Shown here: piece by piece, positions 36,554 through 45,332 of the stretch
Layout of the letters: every line of letters begins with the position of its first letter
Numbering within the stretch: position 1 is the first letter of the stretch
Origin: Xenophilus aerolatus
GTDB taxonomy: Bacteria > Pseudomonadota > Gammaproteobacteria > Burkholderiales > Burkholderiaceae_C
Length of the DNA: 64,000 nucleotides
Assembly (NCBI GenBank): GCA_029968055.1
Contig: JASCNX010000005.1
Span: 310,001-374,000, forward strand
Direction: 5' to 3'
Made by a program: the position numbers and the translations under genes
Notes under the pieces: generated by a model
The model's input: only the letters and a program-made list of their open reading frames with translations
What the model was told of the DNA's origin: nothing
The model's database searches: none

Positions 36554-37477
36554 ATGGAACTGCGTCATCTCCGCTATTTCGCTGCCCTGGCCGAGTGCCT
36601 GAACTTCACGCGCGCCGCGCAGCGGATGCACGTCACGCAGTCCACGCTCTCGCACCAGATCCGCCAGCTCGAGGAGGAACTGGGGCGCCCGCTGTTCGAC
36701 CGCATCGGGCGCAAGGTGCTGCTGACCGAGGCGGGCGAGTCCTTCCTCGGCTATGCCGCCAAGGCGCTGCGCGAGGTGGACCAGGGCCTCAACGAATTGC
36801 GCAGCGGCTCGGCGGCGCTGAGCGGCGAGCTGCGCATCGGCGCCACGCCCACCTTCAGCATGGAGTTCCTGCCCGAATGCCTGGCGCGCTTCATGGCCCG
36901 GCATCCGGAGGTCAAGATCGTGGCCGAAGAACTTTCGGCGCAGGACATCGCCAGCGGCCTGCTGGCCGAGCGGCTGGACCTGGGCGTGTCGTACCAGCCG
37001 GCCGAGACCGACGCGCTGTGGTTCGAGCCCCTGCGCAGCGAGGAGATGGTGCTGGTGGTCGGCCGCTCGCACCCCTTCGCGCAGCGCCGGCGGGTGCGCA
37101 TGGTCGAACTGCACCGCCAGCCGCTGGTGCTGCTCACGCCGGGCTTCGCCACGCGCAGGCTGCTCGACGAGTGCTTCCGCCACTGCGGCGCCGAGCCGCT
37201 GGTGGCGGTGGAGATGAATGCGGTGATGCCGATGCTCGGCCTGGTCGCGCGCACGGGGCTGGCCACCATCGTGTCCGAACATGCTCTCGCGGTGCGTGAC
37301 GACCTCGTGGCCGTGCCCCTGGAAGAGCCGACCCCAGTGCGCACCCCCGGTCTGCTGTGGAAGCAGCGCCCACGCCAGAGCGCCGCCCTGCGCGCGCTGG
37401 CGGCCGAGATCCGCCGCATGGCGCTGCGGCGCAGCCGCCGTGCGGCCGACCCCGACGACGCCAGCGGCGCAGCCTGA
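36554..37477 (+). CDS. LysR-family regulator (CynR/CbbR-like)
   Basis: A 307-residue LTTR: MELRHLRYFAALAECLNFTRAAQRMHVTQSTLSHQIRQLEEELG is the HTH, and GELRIGATPTFSMEFLPECLARF starts the effector domain. It is divergent from the dioxygenase (80-bp spacer) and convergent with the CoA-transferase gene, so the dioxygenase operon is the likeliest target. An arginine-rich C-terminal tail (RRSRRAADPDD) is unusual. Confidence 0.9.
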   Translation: MELRHLRYFAALAECLNFTRAAQRMHVTQSTLSHQIRQLEEELGRPLFDRIGRKVLLTEAGESFLGYAAKALREVDQGLNELRSGSAALSGELRIGATPTFSMEFLPECLARFMARHPEVKIVAEELSAQDIASGLLAERLDLGVSYQPAETDALWFEPLRSEEMVLVVGRSHPFAQRRRVRMVELHRQPLVLLTPGFATRRLLDECFRHCGAEPLVAVEMNAVMPMLGLVARTGLATIVSEHALAVRDDLVAVPLEEPTPVRTPGLLWKQRPRQSAALRALAAEIRRMALRRSRRAADPDDASGAA

Positions 37478-37494
37478 GCACCGCGCCATGGCCC

Positions 37495-38646
37495 TCAGCG
37501 CCCGGCCTGCAGGCGCTCGCGCACCGGGCCCAGCACCTCGTCGTTGTCCTGGCCCAGCAGCGGCGGGGCGCTCACCTCGAGGCTGCGCTCGCCGTCGAAG
37601 CTCACGGGCGAGCGCACCGTGCGCCAGCGCCCGCCCTCGGGGTGCGGCGCGTCGATGGTCAGCTGCAGGTGCCTGGCCTGCGGGTCGTCCAGCGCCTCGC
37701 TGGTGTCGTACATGGGCGCATGCGGCACGTCGAGCGCTTCCAGCCGCGTACACCAGTGCGAACGCGGGTGCTGCGCAAAGGCCTCGCCCAGGATACGGAT
37801 CAGCTCGTCCTGGTGGGCGATGCGGCCCTCGCGGGTGGCGAAGCGTTGGTCCTTGAAGATGTCGGGCCGCTCGATCGCATTGGCCAGGCCCTGCCAGAAC
37901 TTCTCGGGCGAGGACATGTGCAGCGCGATCCATTCGCCGCCCTGGCACTCCAGCACGTAGGACTGCGACACGCTGGGCCGGCTGAAGGGGCCCATCACCT
38001 CGCCTTCGGAGAAGTAGTGCGTGAAGGCGTCGAGGTTGAAGTGGCACATCGCCTCCAGCATCGACACCTCGACGCGGCGGCCGACGCCGGTGCGCTGGCG
38101 TTCCAGCAACGCGCCGAGGATGCCGTAGGCGGCGTAGAAGCCGGTCATCGCGTCGGCCAGCGCCGGCCCCACCACGCGCGGGTTGGCTGGGTTGATCAGC
38201 AGCCGCAGGTAGGCGCTCGCGGCCTGTGCGACCGTGTCGTAGGCGGGGCGGCCGGCGGCCGGGCCGTCCTGGCCGAAGCCGCTGATCGCGCAGTACACCA
38301 GGCGCGGGTTCAGGCCGTGCAGCCGCTCCCAGCCGGCGCCCAGCCGCTCGGCCGCGCCGGGCCGGAAGTTCTGCAGGTACACGTCGGCGCCGCGCACCAG
38401 TTCGTCGAAGGCGGCGGCGTCCTCGGCATTCTTGGTGTTGAGCGTGATGCTCTTCTTGTTGCGGTTGTAGGTCTGGAAGTGCGGGCTGTACAGCCCGCCG
38501 CGGAAGGCGCGGAACGGGTCGCCGCTGCCCGGCTGCTCGATCTTGATCACCTCGGCGCCCAGGTCGGCGAGCAGCATGCCCGCCGCCGGGCCGGTGATGA
38601 AGGTGCCCTGTTCGAGCACCGTGACGCCTTCGAGTACTTTGGCCAT
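37495..38646 (-). CDS. CaiB/BaiF (class III) CoA-transferase
   Basis: A 383-residue family III CoA-transferase. LEGVTVLEQGTFITGPAAGMLLADLGAEVIKIEQPGSGDP is the family start; NRNKKSITLNTKN and GFGQDGPAAGRPAYDTVAQAASAY follow, as does the catalytic-Asp region around SMLEAMCHFNLDAFTHYF. It moves CoA between carboxylic acids. It is third in the citryl-CoA-lyase - Bug - CoA-transferase operon, suggesting that an imported acid is activated and then cleaved. Confidence 0.92.
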   Translation of the reverse strand: MAKVLEGVTVLEQGTFITGPAAGMLLADLGAEVIKIEQPGSGDPFRAFRGGLYSPHFQTYNRNKKSITLNTKNAEDAAAFDELVRGADVYLQNFRPGAAERLGAGWERLHGLNPRLVYCAISGFGQDGPAAGRPAYDTVAQAASAYLRLLINPANPRVVGPALADAMTGFYAAYGILGALLERQRTGVGRRVEVSMLEAMCHFNLDAFTHYFSEGEVMGPFSRPSVSQSYVLECQGGEWIALHMSSPEKFWQGLANAIERPDIFKDQRFATREGRIAHQDELIRILGEAFAQHPRSHWCTRLEALDVPHAPMYDTSEALDDPQARHLQLTIDAPHPEGGRWRTVRSPVSFDGERSLEVSAPPLLGQDNDEVLGPVRERLQAGR

Positions 38647-38668
38647 GAACGATGAGTGTGGAAGCGGG

Positions 38669-39634
38669 TCAGTCGAGCCGGATGTTGCGGGCCTTGACGA
38701 TGCGGCCGTAGATGTCCGAATCGCGCCGCACCATGGCGGCCATCTCGTCGCGGCTCGCGCCCAGCGGCTCGGAATTGAGGTCGGTGATGCGCTTGCGCAT
38801 CTCGGGGTCCTGGCTGGCGGCCAGGAAGGTGGCGTGCAGGCGCTCGACGACGGCCGGCGGCGTGGCGGCCGGTGCCCACAGTCCGTGCCACGACATCATC
38901 GACAGCTGAGGCACCTGCTCGGCGAAGGTCGCCACGTTGGGCATGGCCGGATGGCGTGCCGGGCCCGAATAGGCCAGCGCCTTGACCTTGCCCGAGGCGA
39001 TGAGCGGGTAGGCCGAGGCCATCGGCTCCAGCACCAAGTCCACCTGGCCGCCGATCAGCTCGGGCACGGGCGTCGTGCGGTAGGGCACGTGGATCATGTT
39101 GGTCTTGGTCTCGTCCTTGAACCATTCCATGATCAGGTGCGAGGGGCTGCCGGCGCCGTACGAGGCGTGCGTGATGGTCCCGGGTTTCGCACGCGCCTGT
39201 TCCAGCAGCGCCTGCAGCGAGTCGGCCTTGAAGCCCGGGCCGGCGATCAGCACCAGGCCCTGGCGCATGGTGGTGGCCAGCGGCACCAGGTCCTTCTCGG
39301 TGTCGAAGGGCAGCTTGCCGTAGATCGACGGGTTGATGGTGAAGGCCGTCGACACGTTGTAGAGCACCGTGTAGCCGTCGGCCGGCGCTTTCGCCACGGC
39401 GTCGGTCGCCAGATTGCCCGCCGAGCCGGGCTTGTTGTCGATCACGAAGGGCGTGTTGAGCTTGCGCGAGGCGTACTCGCCGTACATGCGCGCGAACACG
39501 TCGGGCGGCGTGCCGGCCGCGAAGCCGACCACGATGCGCACCGGCTTGTTGGGCCACGCCGGTGTCTGGGCATGGGACGGGGCGAGGGCGGCCAGGGCCA
39601 GCCCGCCGGCCGCGAGGGCTGCTGCGAAGTTCAT
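38669..39634 (-). CDS. Bug/TctC-type solute-binding protein (next to lyase)
   Basis: A 321-residue periplasmic protein. Signal MNFAAALAAGGLALAALAPS with cleavage near SHA-QT, then WPNKPVRIVVGFAAGTPPDVFAR, DNKPGSAGNLATDAVAKAPADGYT and HVPYRTTPVPELIGGQVDLVLE. The start at 39634 is preferred over an upstream frame in the leader. It lies between the lyase and CoA-transferase genes (45 and 22 bp spacings), so it probably captures the acid these enzymes process. Confidence 0.92.
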   Translation of the reverse strand: MNFAAALAAGGLALAALAPSHAQTPAWPNKPVRIVVGFAAGTPPDVFARMYGEYASRKLNTPFVIDNKPGSAGNLATDAVAKAPADGYTVLYNVSTAFTINPSIYGKLPFDTEKDLVPLATTMRQGLVLIAGPGFKADSLQALLEQARAKPGTITHASYGAGSPSHLIMEWFKDETKTNMIHVPYRTTPVPELIGGQVDLVLEPMASAYPLIASGKVKALAYSGPARHPAMPNVATFAEQVPQLSMMSWHGLWAPAATPPAVVERLHATFLAASQDPEMRKRITDLNSEPLGASRDEMAAMVRRDSDIYGRIVKARNIRLD

Positions 39635-39678
39635 GGGTTGTCTCCTGTGTTGTTGGTCTTGCCGGATGCGCGTTCGGG

Positions 39679-40476
39679 TCAGCCGCCGCCGCATGCGGGC
39701 GGCCCGTCGTACACCACCTCGCGCGTCGCCTGGTACGACAGCGCGAAGCCGATGCCCTGCTGCAGCTCTTCATTGAGGTGCGCGATCAGCCCGGCGGTGC
39801 GGGCGAGGATGGGCACGCCCTTGAGGGCGGTCACCGGGTAGCCGACGTCGAGCAGCACGGCCGGGATGGCGGCCGACACGTTGAGCTTGAGCTCGCGGCC
39901 GAGCACCGCCGGCAGCACCGCCTCGACCGCCTCGGCGATGGCGACGAAGCGCCCGCGCACGCCGTTGGCCTTTGCCACGCCGAACAGCGCGTCGACCCGC
40001 GCGTCGCGTTCCTTGTGCAACGGGTGGCCGTAGCCCGGCACCGGCTGGCCCTTCTCGCGCCAGCCGCGCACCACGGCTTCGGCGGCGGCGGCCAGGTCGC
40101 CGTCGCTGCCGGCGCGCTGGTCGACCTCCACGAACATGCGCCCGGCCGTCTCCGACGCGCCGAGGATCACCGACCCGCAGCCCAGGATGCCGGCCGCCAC
40201 GGCGCCCTGCAGCGCGTCGGGCGCAGCGGCCAGGGTCATGCGGCTGGCCTGCACGCTCGGTACGAGGCCGTGCTCGGCGATGGCCACGAGCGTGGCGTTG
40301 AGCACGGCCGAGGCGGCCGCGCTCGGCATCTCGCCGGTGACCAGCAGGTGGAAGTAGTCGGCGAAGCCGATGCGCCCGATGAGGTCCTTGCTCAGGTCGC
40401 GGCCGCGCACCGTGATGCTGTGCGCGTCCGAGGTCGAGATGGCGGTGCGAACCACCGTGGCCTTGCCGATCTTCAT
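39679..40476 (-). CDS. citryl-CoA-lyase-like protein (citrate-synthase fold)
   Basis: A 265-residue protein matching the C-terminal, catalytic part of citrate synthase; it lacks the N-terminal half. It has the family segments DLIGRIGFADYFHLLVTGEMPS, VSIL-like GCGSVILGASETAG and PGYGHPLHKERDARVDALF (active-site His region). Such short proteins are annotated as citryl-CoA lyases and cleave 3-hydroxy-3-carboxyacyl-CoA to acetyl-CoA and a keto acid. Starts at 40515 or 40566 are also open; 40476 (MKIGKATVVRTA) is the family start. Operon neighbours support a catabolic role. Confidence 0.82.
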   Translation of the reverse strand: MKIGKATVVRTAISTSDAHSITVRGRDLSKDLIGRIGFADYFHLLVTGEMPSAAASAVLNATLVAIAEHGLVPSVQASRMTLAAAPDALQGAVAAGILGCGSVILGASETAGRMFVEVDQRAGSDGDLAAAAEAVVRGWREKGQPVPGYGHPLHKERDARVDALFGVAKANGVRGRFVAIAEAVEAVLPAVLGRELKLNVSAAIPAVLLDVGYPVTALKGVPILARTAGLIAHLNEELQQGIGFALSYQATREVVYDGPPACGGG

Positions 40477-40633
40477 GTTCAGGTCCGTTGCGAATCGGCG
40501 CGAACGGTAGCCCATGGAGGCGGGGGTCAGGAAATGATGTTTTTCGATGCTTTGGATCGATGGCATCGATCGACTGAGCGGCTCGGCCGCCAGGGCCGAG
40601 CACGGTGCCGCGTGGAGCGGCGCGTGCGGTGCG

Positions 40634-41440
40634 TCAGGTCCCGAAGTCGCGCGCCGGCGCCGGCTGGGCGAGTGCCTGCACGCCCAGCAGCACGTCGCCC
40701 ACGACGATCACCGAGGGGCTGCCCAGACCGGAGGCAGCGAGGTCGGCGTTCAGCGCGCCAAGCGTGCTCAGCAACTGCTGCTGGTGCGGCAGCGTGGCGT
40801 GCTGCACGACCGCCACCGGCGTCGACGCCGGCAGGCCGCCTTCGAGCAGCGCCGTACGGATGTGCGCGGCGCCCGCCACGCCCATGTACACCACCAGGGT
40901 CAGCCGGGCGTCGCGCGCCGCGGCGGCGAGCTGGCGCCAGTCGGTGGCGTCGTGGCGGGCGCGCTCGCCGGCCTTGGCGTGGCCCGTGACGAACACCACC
41001 CCCTGCGCATGGTCGCGGTGCGTCAGCGGCACCCCCAGCGCCGTCACGGCGGCCAGGCCGGCAGTGATGCCGTTGACCACGCGGCACGCGATGCCGGCCT
41101 CGCGCAGGTGCTCCACCTCCTCGCCGCCGCGGCCGAAGATGAAGGGGTCGCCGCCCTTCAGGCGGACCACGTGCTCGCCCTCGCGCACGGCGGTGATCAT
41201 CAGCTTCTCGATGAAAGCCTGCGGCGTGCTCTTGCATCCTCCCCGCTTGCCCACGTGCACGATGCGTGCGCCGGGGCGCGCCCAGGCCAGGATCTCGTCG
41301 TTGACCAGGTCGTCGACGAACAGCACGGTGGCGGCCTGGATCGCCTTGACGGCCTTGAGCGTGAGCAGTTCGGGGTCCCCGGGGCCCGCACCCACCAGGG
41401 TGCAGCTGCCGACGGACACGGGGGCGGACGGAGTGGTCAT
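40634..41440 (-). CDS. cobA: uroporphyrinogen-III C-methyltransferase (SUMT)
   Basis: A 268-residue SAM-dependent methylase: LVGAGPGDPELLTLKAVKAI (SAM site), VHVGKRGG, and RLKGGDPFIFGRGGEEVEHL are diagnostic of SUMT. It makes precorrin-2 for sirohaem, the cofactor of nitrite and sulfite reductases. It overlaps ybiB (41437-41440) at the end of the nitrate operon, so its product probably feeds a nitrite reductase encoded elsewhere. It lacks the CysG dehydrogenase/ferrochelatase domain. Confidence 0.95.
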   Translation of the reverse strand: MTTPSAPVSVGSCTLVGAGPGDPELLTLKAVKAIQAATVLFVDDLVNDEILAWARPGARIVHVGKRGGCKSTPQAFIEKLMITAVREGEHVVRLKGGDPFIFGRGGEEVEHLREAGIACRVVNGITAGLAAVTALGVPLTHRDHAQGVVFVTGHAKAGERARHDATDWRQLAAAARDARLTLVVYMGVAGAAHIRTALLEGGLPASTPVAVVQHATLPHQQQLLSTLGALNADLAASGLGSPSVIVVGDVLLGVQALAQPAPARDFGT

Positions 41441-42345
41441 GCGAGGCTCGCGAGGTGGACGATGTGCCGCACTTGGGCGGCGATGGGATCGGGCACCGGC
41501 AACGCGCCGGCCAGCACGCGGCGCGTGTAGTCGGCGGTGGCGTCGACGTCGATGGCCGCGGGCAGGCCCGGCACCTCCGCCTGCGTGCCCGGCGCCTGGG
41601 CCTGCAGCACGCAGGGCGCGCCGCGCACGAAGCCGTCGATCTGCGGCGTGCGGCGCGGGTCGCTCACCACCTCGCCTTCGAGCCCGCGCGAAAGCAGGGC
41701 GGTCATGCCCAGCAGCGCGAACAGCTCGGTCATCACGGCGGCGAAGGCCGGGTGCGTGTAGCTACCCACCACGACCTGCGGGCCGTCGACGGGCTGCATG
41801 AGCTTGACCACGCTGTGCCCCGCGTTGCGCAGGCCGACCACGCGGCGCACGTCGAGCAGGCGCTTGAGGCCCGGGTTCAGCAGCGCCGTCTCGACCACGG
41901 CGACTTCGCCATTCGCTATTTTGCGGATGGCTGGCTGCGCAGGCACGTCGAGCGCCGCGAGCACGGCCGACGCCAGGACGCGGCTGGATTCGGTGGCGCT
42001 GCCGTGCACCAGCACCGGCAGGCCCTCGCGCGCCAGCAGCAGCGCCAGCAGGGGCGTGAGCACCGGCAGCCTGCGCGCGCCGTTGTAGCTGGGCAGCACG
42101 ATCACGGGCCGATCGCTCGCGGGCAGCCTGGCCAGGCGCGCGTGGGTGGCGTCCAGGAAGCCTGCCATCTCCTGCGTGGTCTCGCCCTTCACACGCATTG
42201 CGAGGCAGAACGCGCCCACCTCCAGGTCGGTGACCTGGCCGTCGAGGATCTGGCCGAAGAGGTCGGCCGCCTGCGCGCGCTCCAGCGGCTTGGCGCCGCG
42301 TGCGCCGCGGCCGATGTCCTTGATGTAGTGCGCGATGCTGCCCAT
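41437..42345 (-). CDS. ybiB: YbiB-like (TrpD2) protein of the anthranilate phosphoribosyltransferase fold
   Basis: A 302-residue protein of the TrpD/glycosyl-transferase-3 fold. IKDIGRGARGAKPLERAQAADLFGQILDGQVTDLEVGAFCLAMRVKGET is the N-terminal helical domain; VLPSYNGARRLPVLTPLLALLLAREGLPVLVHG the start of the alpha/beta part. It is the YbiB/TrpD2 branch, which has lost the phosphoribosyl-transfer motif and in E. coli binds nucleic acid. Here it lies between nitrate reductase and cobA, coupled to cobA by a 4-bp overlap. Its role in nitrate use is unclear. Confidence 0.88.
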   Translation of the reverse strand: MGSIAHYIKDIGRGARGAKPLERAQAADLFGQILDGQVTDLEVGAFCLAMRVKGETTQEMAGFLDATHARLARLPASDRPVIVLPSYNGARRLPVLTPLLALLLAREGLPVLVHGSATESSRVLASAVLAALDVPAQPAIRKIANGEVAVVETALLNPGLKRLLDVRRVVGLRNAGHSVVKLMQPVDGPQVVVGSYTHPAFAAVMTELFALLGMTALLSRGLEGEVVSDPRRTPQIDGFVRGAPCVLQAQAPGTQAEVPGLPAAIDVDATADYTRRVLAGALPVPDPIAAQVRHIVHLASLA

Positions 42346-42437
42346 GGGGGTGCCGATTGTCCCGCAGGCCTTATGCCCGATCGCGGGGTGGCTTATGCCG
42401 ACCGGCGGGGGAATGCGGGCATTCATGGCCGTGCCGC

Positions 42438-45332
42438 TCAGGCTGCTTCGGGCAGGGCCGCCGGCACCGCCCGCACCATGCGCTGCAGCTCGGGCACGCA
42501 GGAGCCGCAGTTGGTGCCGCACTGGAGCGTGCCCTGCAGCTGCGCCAGCCGCGCCGCGTCGCTGCCGGCGCAGCGTGCCAGCGTGCCGGCGATGGCGGTC
42601 TCGCTCACGCCGAAGCAGCTGCACACCGTCCTGCCGCGCGCCGCGACCGCCACCGGCGCTGTCGGTTCGAAGGACAGCAGCTGGCGGCCGAAGTCCTGTG
42701 CAGGCAGTTGGTCCTGCAGGAGGGCCTTGATCCAGGCCTCGGCGCGCGTGTCGCCGGCCAGCAGCAGTCCCACCACATGGGCGGCGTCGCCGGCGGCCGC
42801 CCCGCGCTGCAGCCGCACGGCACGGCGCTGCCGGCGCGCGGCATCGGCATAGCGCAGGGTGTCGGCGCCGCCCAGGCCCAGCAGGCGTTCGATCTCGGCG
42901 AGCACGGCATCGGGCGGCGCCTCGTGCGCGGCCACACGCAACAGCACGCCGGTGGGCTGCGCCGCGCCGTCCTTCAGCGCACCCGGCGCGCCGAAGGACA
43001 CGCAGCTGAAGAAAGGCAGCGATTCGACCTGTGCACGCAGTGCCACGCGCGCCGCCAGCGCCTGCCCGGGCGGCAGCCAGGCCATGCCCAGCATCGTCCA
43101 GGGCAGCTCGGCGCGCGCGATGCGCACGGCCGTGTGCTTGAGTTCCGGCTGCTTGGAGACGGGGCAGTGCTCGGGCGTGGTGAGGCCGTTGACGCCGGCC
43201 ATCGGCCGGCCGTCGCTGCCACGTCCGCCGATGAACTCGGGGCCCCAGTGCATCGCCATGAAGGCCTGCGACGGGGCCAGCTCGGCGCTGGCCGCCACCG
43301 GAACGACCAGGCGGCCGTGGCGCGAGCTGACCTCGATCAGTTGGCCCTCGGCATAACCGCGGCGCGCCAGGTCCTGGGGGTGCATCTGCAGCACCGGCTC
43401 GGGCACGTGGCCGAACAGGCGCCCCAACGTGCCGGTGCGGCTCATGCCGTGCCACTGGTCGCGCAGCCGGCCGGTGTTGAGCGAGAAGGGATAGTTCTCC
43501 TCGCGCGGCTCGGCGACCGGCCGGTAAGGGGTGGCAACGAAGCGGGCGCGGCCATCCGGGGTGGGGAACACACCGTCCTCGTAGAGGCGCGCCCGGCCCA
43601 ACGGGCGTGCGGCGGCCGGCGACGCGGCCGCGTCGCCCTCCGCCGGGCCGCCGCAGATCGTGTCCGCAGGACACGGCCACTGCTGCGGCGCGGCCTCGAG
43701 CAGGCTGTAGCTCAGGCCGGTGATGTCCAGGTCGCGCCCGCGGGTCGATTCACGGTGCTCGTTCCAGACCTGCTCCGGCCGCTCGTAGGGAAAGAGCGTG
43801 CCGGTGCCCAGCGCCCGCCGTGGCAGCCGCGCCTCGAGCCGCCGCGCGAACTCCACGCCGATGGTCCAGTCGTGCCGTGCCGTCCCGGCCGCCGGCACGG
43901 CCGCGCGCACGCGCGAGATGCGGCGCTCGCTGTTGGTCACGGTGCCTTCCTTCTCGCCCCAGGTGGTCGCGGGCAGCAGCAGGTCGGCAAAGTCGCAGGT
44001 GGCCGTGGTGGCGAAGGCCTCCTGCACGACCACGAACTCGGCGCGTTCGAGCGCACGGCGCACCGTCGCCTGGTCGGGCATCGACTGCGCGGGGTTGGTG
44101 CAGGCGATCCACAGCGCCTTGATCTCGCCGTCTGCGGCGGCGCTGAACATCTCGATCGCGCTCCTGCCGGGCACGGCAGGGATGTCCTGCACGCCCCACA
44201 TCGCCGCCACTTCGGCGCGGTGTGCGGCGTTCGCCATGTCCCGGTGCGCGGGCAGCAGGTTCGACAGGCCGCCCACTTCGCGCCCGCCCATCGCGTTGGG
44301 CTGGCCGGTGAGCGAGAAGGGCCCGGCACCGGGGCGGCCGATCTGCCCGGTCGCCAAGTGCAGGTTGATGAGCGCCGCGTTCTTCGCCGTGCCGCTGGAG
44401 GACTGGTTCAGCCCCATGCAGTACAGGCTCAGCGTGGCGGGCGAGGAGGCGAAGAGGCGCGTGGCGTGCACCAGGTCGTCCACCGTGATCCCGCAGGTCT
44501 GCGCGACCTTCTCGGGCGAGCAGTGCGCGACGAGCGCGGCCAGCGCGTCGAAGCCGCTGGTGTGGGCGGCGATGTAGCCCGGGTTCGTCCAGCCCTCGCG
44601 CAGCATCAGGTGCAGCATGCCGTGAAAGAGCATCACGTCGGTGCCCGGCAGCAGCGGCAGGTGCAGGTCGGCGATCTCGCAGGTGTCGGTGCGGCGCGGG
44701 TCGGCCACCACGATCCGCATCGCCGGGTTGGCGCGCTTGGCGTCCTCGATGCGGCGGAAGAGGATGGGATGCGCCCAGGCCGTGTTGCTGCCGACGATGA
44801 ACAGGCAGTCGGCATGCTTCACGTCGTCGTAGCAGGCGGGAGGCGCGTCGGCGCCCAGCGTCTGCTTGTAGCCCGCCACCGCGCTGCTCATGCACAGCCG
44901 CGAGTTGGTGTCGAGGTTGTTGGTGCCGATGAGGCCCTTGGCCAGCTTGTTGAAGACGTAGTAGTCCTCGGTCAGCAGTTGGCCCGAGAGGTAGAAGCCC
45001 ACGGCGTTGGGGCCGTGCGCGCGGATGATGCCGGCGAAGCGGTCCGCGGCGAGGTCCAGCGCCTCGTCCCAGCCGAAGGGGATGGGCGCGGTGCCGCGCG
45101 CGCTGCGCTGCATCGGCTGCAGCAGGCGCACTTGGCGCATCACCTCGGCCGAGGCCGTGAGGTGCAGCGTCGAGCCCTTGGTGCACAGCCGTCCGAAGTT
45201 GGCCGGGTGCTCCGGGTCGCCGCGCACGCCGGTGATCTGGCCGTCGCGGGATTCGATCAGCACACCGCATCCGACGCCGCAGTAGGGGCAGGTCGATCGG
45301 GTCTCATTGAGCGGGCGGGTCATGGTCGCCAT
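42438..45332 (-). CDS. nasA: assimilatory nitrate reductase catalytic subunit with C-terminal BFD-type [2Fe-2S] domain
   Basis: A 964-residue cytosolic molybdoenzyme that reduces nitrate to nitrite. The [4Fe-4S] ligands are C15, C18, C22 and C50 (CPYCGVGC ... GRLC), followed by the bis-MGD folds and the molybdopterin dinucleotide C-terminal domain (PFSLNTGRLRDQWHGMSRTG). A BFD-like domain at the end (VCSCFGVSETAI ... CGTNCGSC) adds a [2Fe-2S] centre, as in Klebsiella-type NasA. The ATG at 45332 overlaps the reductase stop (TGATG), so translation is coupled. Electrons probably come from the flavoprotein encoded upstream. Confidence 0.95.
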   Translation of the reverse strand: MATMTRPLNETRSTCPYCGVGCGVLIESRDGQITGVRGDPEHPANFGRLCTKGSTLHLTASAEVMRQVRLLQPMQRSARGTAPIPFGWDEALDLAADRFAGIIRAHGPNAVGFYLSGQLLTEDYYVFNKLAKGLIGTNNLDTNSRLCMSSAVAGYKQTLGADAPPACYDDVKHADCLFIVGSNTAWAHPILFRRIEDAKRANPAMRIVVADPRRTDTCEIADLHLPLLPGTDVMLFHGMLHLMLREGWTNPGYIAAHTSGFDALAALVAHCSPEKVAQTCGITVDDLVHATRLFASSPATLSLYCMGLNQSSSGTAKNAALINLHLATGQIGRPGAGPFSLTGQPNAMGGREVGGLSNLLPAHRDMANAAHRAEVAAMWGVQDIPAVPGRSAIEMFSAAADGEIKALWIACTNPAQSMPDQATVRRALERAEFVVVQEAFATTATCDFADLLLPATTWGEKEGTVTNSERRISRVRAAVPAAGTARHDWTIGVEFARRLEARLPRRALGTGTLFPYERPEQVWNEHRESTRGRDLDITGLSYSLLEAAPQQWPCPADTICGGPAEGDAAASPAAARPLGRARLYEDGVFPTPDGRARFVATPYRPVAEPREENYPFSLNTGRLRDQWHGMSRTGTLGRLFGHVPEPVLQMHPQDLARRGYAEGQLIEVSSRHGRLVVPVAASAELAPSQAFMAMHWGPEFIGGRGSDGRPMAGVNGLTTPEHCPVSKQPELKHTAVRIARAELPWTMLGMAWLPPGQALAARVALRAQVESLPFFSCVSFGAPGALKDGAAQPTGVLLRVAAHEAPPDAVLAEIERLLGLGGADTLRYADAARRQRRAVRLQRGAAAGDAAHVVGLLLAGDTRAEAWIKALLQDQLPAQDFGRQLLSFEPTAPVAVAARGRTVCSCFGVSETAIAGTLARCAGSDAARLAQLQGTLQCGTNCGSCVPELQRMVRAVPAALPEAA

